Assembly: GCA_902796875.1 (NCBI GenBank) | Contig: CADBQT010000079.1 | Location: 1 to 6,682, forward strand | Length of the DNA stretch: 6,682 nucleotides | From: an uncultured Eubacteriales bacterium | GTDB lineage: Bacteria; Bacillota; Clostridia; Peptostreptococcales; Anaerovoracaceae | Direction: 5' to 3' | Shown: positions 6,492 to 6,682 of the stretch, in pieces | Layout: each line of letters opens with the position of its first letter | How positions within the stretch are numbered: position 1 is the stretch's first letter | Translations under genes and position numbers: made by a program | The notes under the pieces: generated by a model | The model's database searches: none | The model's input: only the letters and a program-made list of their open reading frames with translations | Told to the model about the DNA's origin: nothing

Positions 6492-6682
6492 AATCTTCTT
6501 CTCCGGATCTCATATCCACGCCCTGAACGTGGATGTTCACAGCGCTGACGTCCAGTCCGACCATATGCCGGATCTCATTCTTCACGTTCTCCTGGATGTC
6601 CCAGGCCACTGCCGGGATATTGCAGCCGTAGTCGGCGATGATGGAGACATCCACGGAGGTCTCCTTGCCGCTCCGGTTCACC
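6478..6682 (-). CDS. Asp23/Gls24 family envelope stress response protein, C-terminal fragment
   Basis: The gene enters at the right edge, so its start is missing and the first visible residues (VNRSGKETSVDV) are internal; the GTG at 6681-6679 should not be taken as a start. The 67 visible residues carry the typical Asp23 domain end: VDVSIIADYGCNIPAVAWDI (10-29), QENVKNEIRHMVGLDV (30-45) and VNIHVQGVDM (48-57). The NIHVQGV element is diagnostic. Asp23-type proteins of Bacillota are abundant small proteins linked to cell-envelope stress, in Staphylococcus attached beside the membrane through AmaP. The position directly before nusB is the usual one in Clostridia and Bacilli. The TGA stop at 6480-6478 overlaps nusB by 14 bases. 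The family is clear but the specific role is not. Confidence 0.93.
   Translation of the reverse strand, partial: VNRSGKETSVDVSIIADYGCNIPAVAWDIQENVKNEIRHMVGLDVSAVNIHVQGVDMRSGEEDYDQN
6501..6504 (-). promoter_or_regulatory. Ribosome binding site of nusB
   Basis: The minus strand reads GGAG, 9 bases before the ATG at 6491, inside the end of the Asp23-type gene. It supports the annotated nusB start. Confidence 0.65.

Overview
The window is one co-directional block of housekeeping genes, all on the minus strand, so it reads right to left. Gene content and order (Asp23 - NusB - TsaD-like protein - XseA - XseB - IspA - Dxs - TlyA - aminotransferase) point to a chromosomal segment of a Bacillota organism, most likely a member of the Clostridia. 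The Asp23/NusB/exonuclease VII/isoprenoid/TlyA cluster is typical of that class, every start I could judge except two has a Shine-Dalgarno sequence of the GGAGG type, and one gene uses a TTG start. The DNA is moderately GC-rich (mid to high 50s percent by eye). A genus cannot be named from this window.

Layout in transcription order: 6682-6478, C-terminal end of an Asp23/Gls24-family envelope-stress protein (its start lies outside); 6491-6096, transcription antitermination factor NusB; 6103-5051, a divergent TsaD/Gcp paralogue; 5069-3819 and 3855-3661, the two subunits of exonuclease VII; 3658-2762, farnesyl diphosphate synthase; 2760-898, 1-deoxy-D-xylulose-5-phosphate synthase; 914-117, the S4-domain rRNA 2'-O-methyltransferase TlyA; 86-1, the first 28 codons of a class I/II PLP-dependent aminotransferase.

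The seven complete genes and the Asp23 fragment are packed with overlaps of 8 to 37 bases or gaps of 1 to 2 bases; the only real intergenic stretch is 30 bases (87-116). I see no internal promoter or terminator, so this is probably one transcript with extensive translational coupling. Functionally it mixes rRNA synthesis and modification (NusB, TlyA), DNA repair (XseA/XseB) and isoprenoid precursor supply (Dxs makes the first MEP-pathway intermediate, IspA makes FPP for undecaprenyl carriers and other prenyl lipids).

I found no mobile element, CRISPR array, RNA gene or clearly new system. The items most worth a second look are the TsaD paralogue of uncertain function, a marked excess of the tetranucleotide GATC over the whole window, and some translation-start details.
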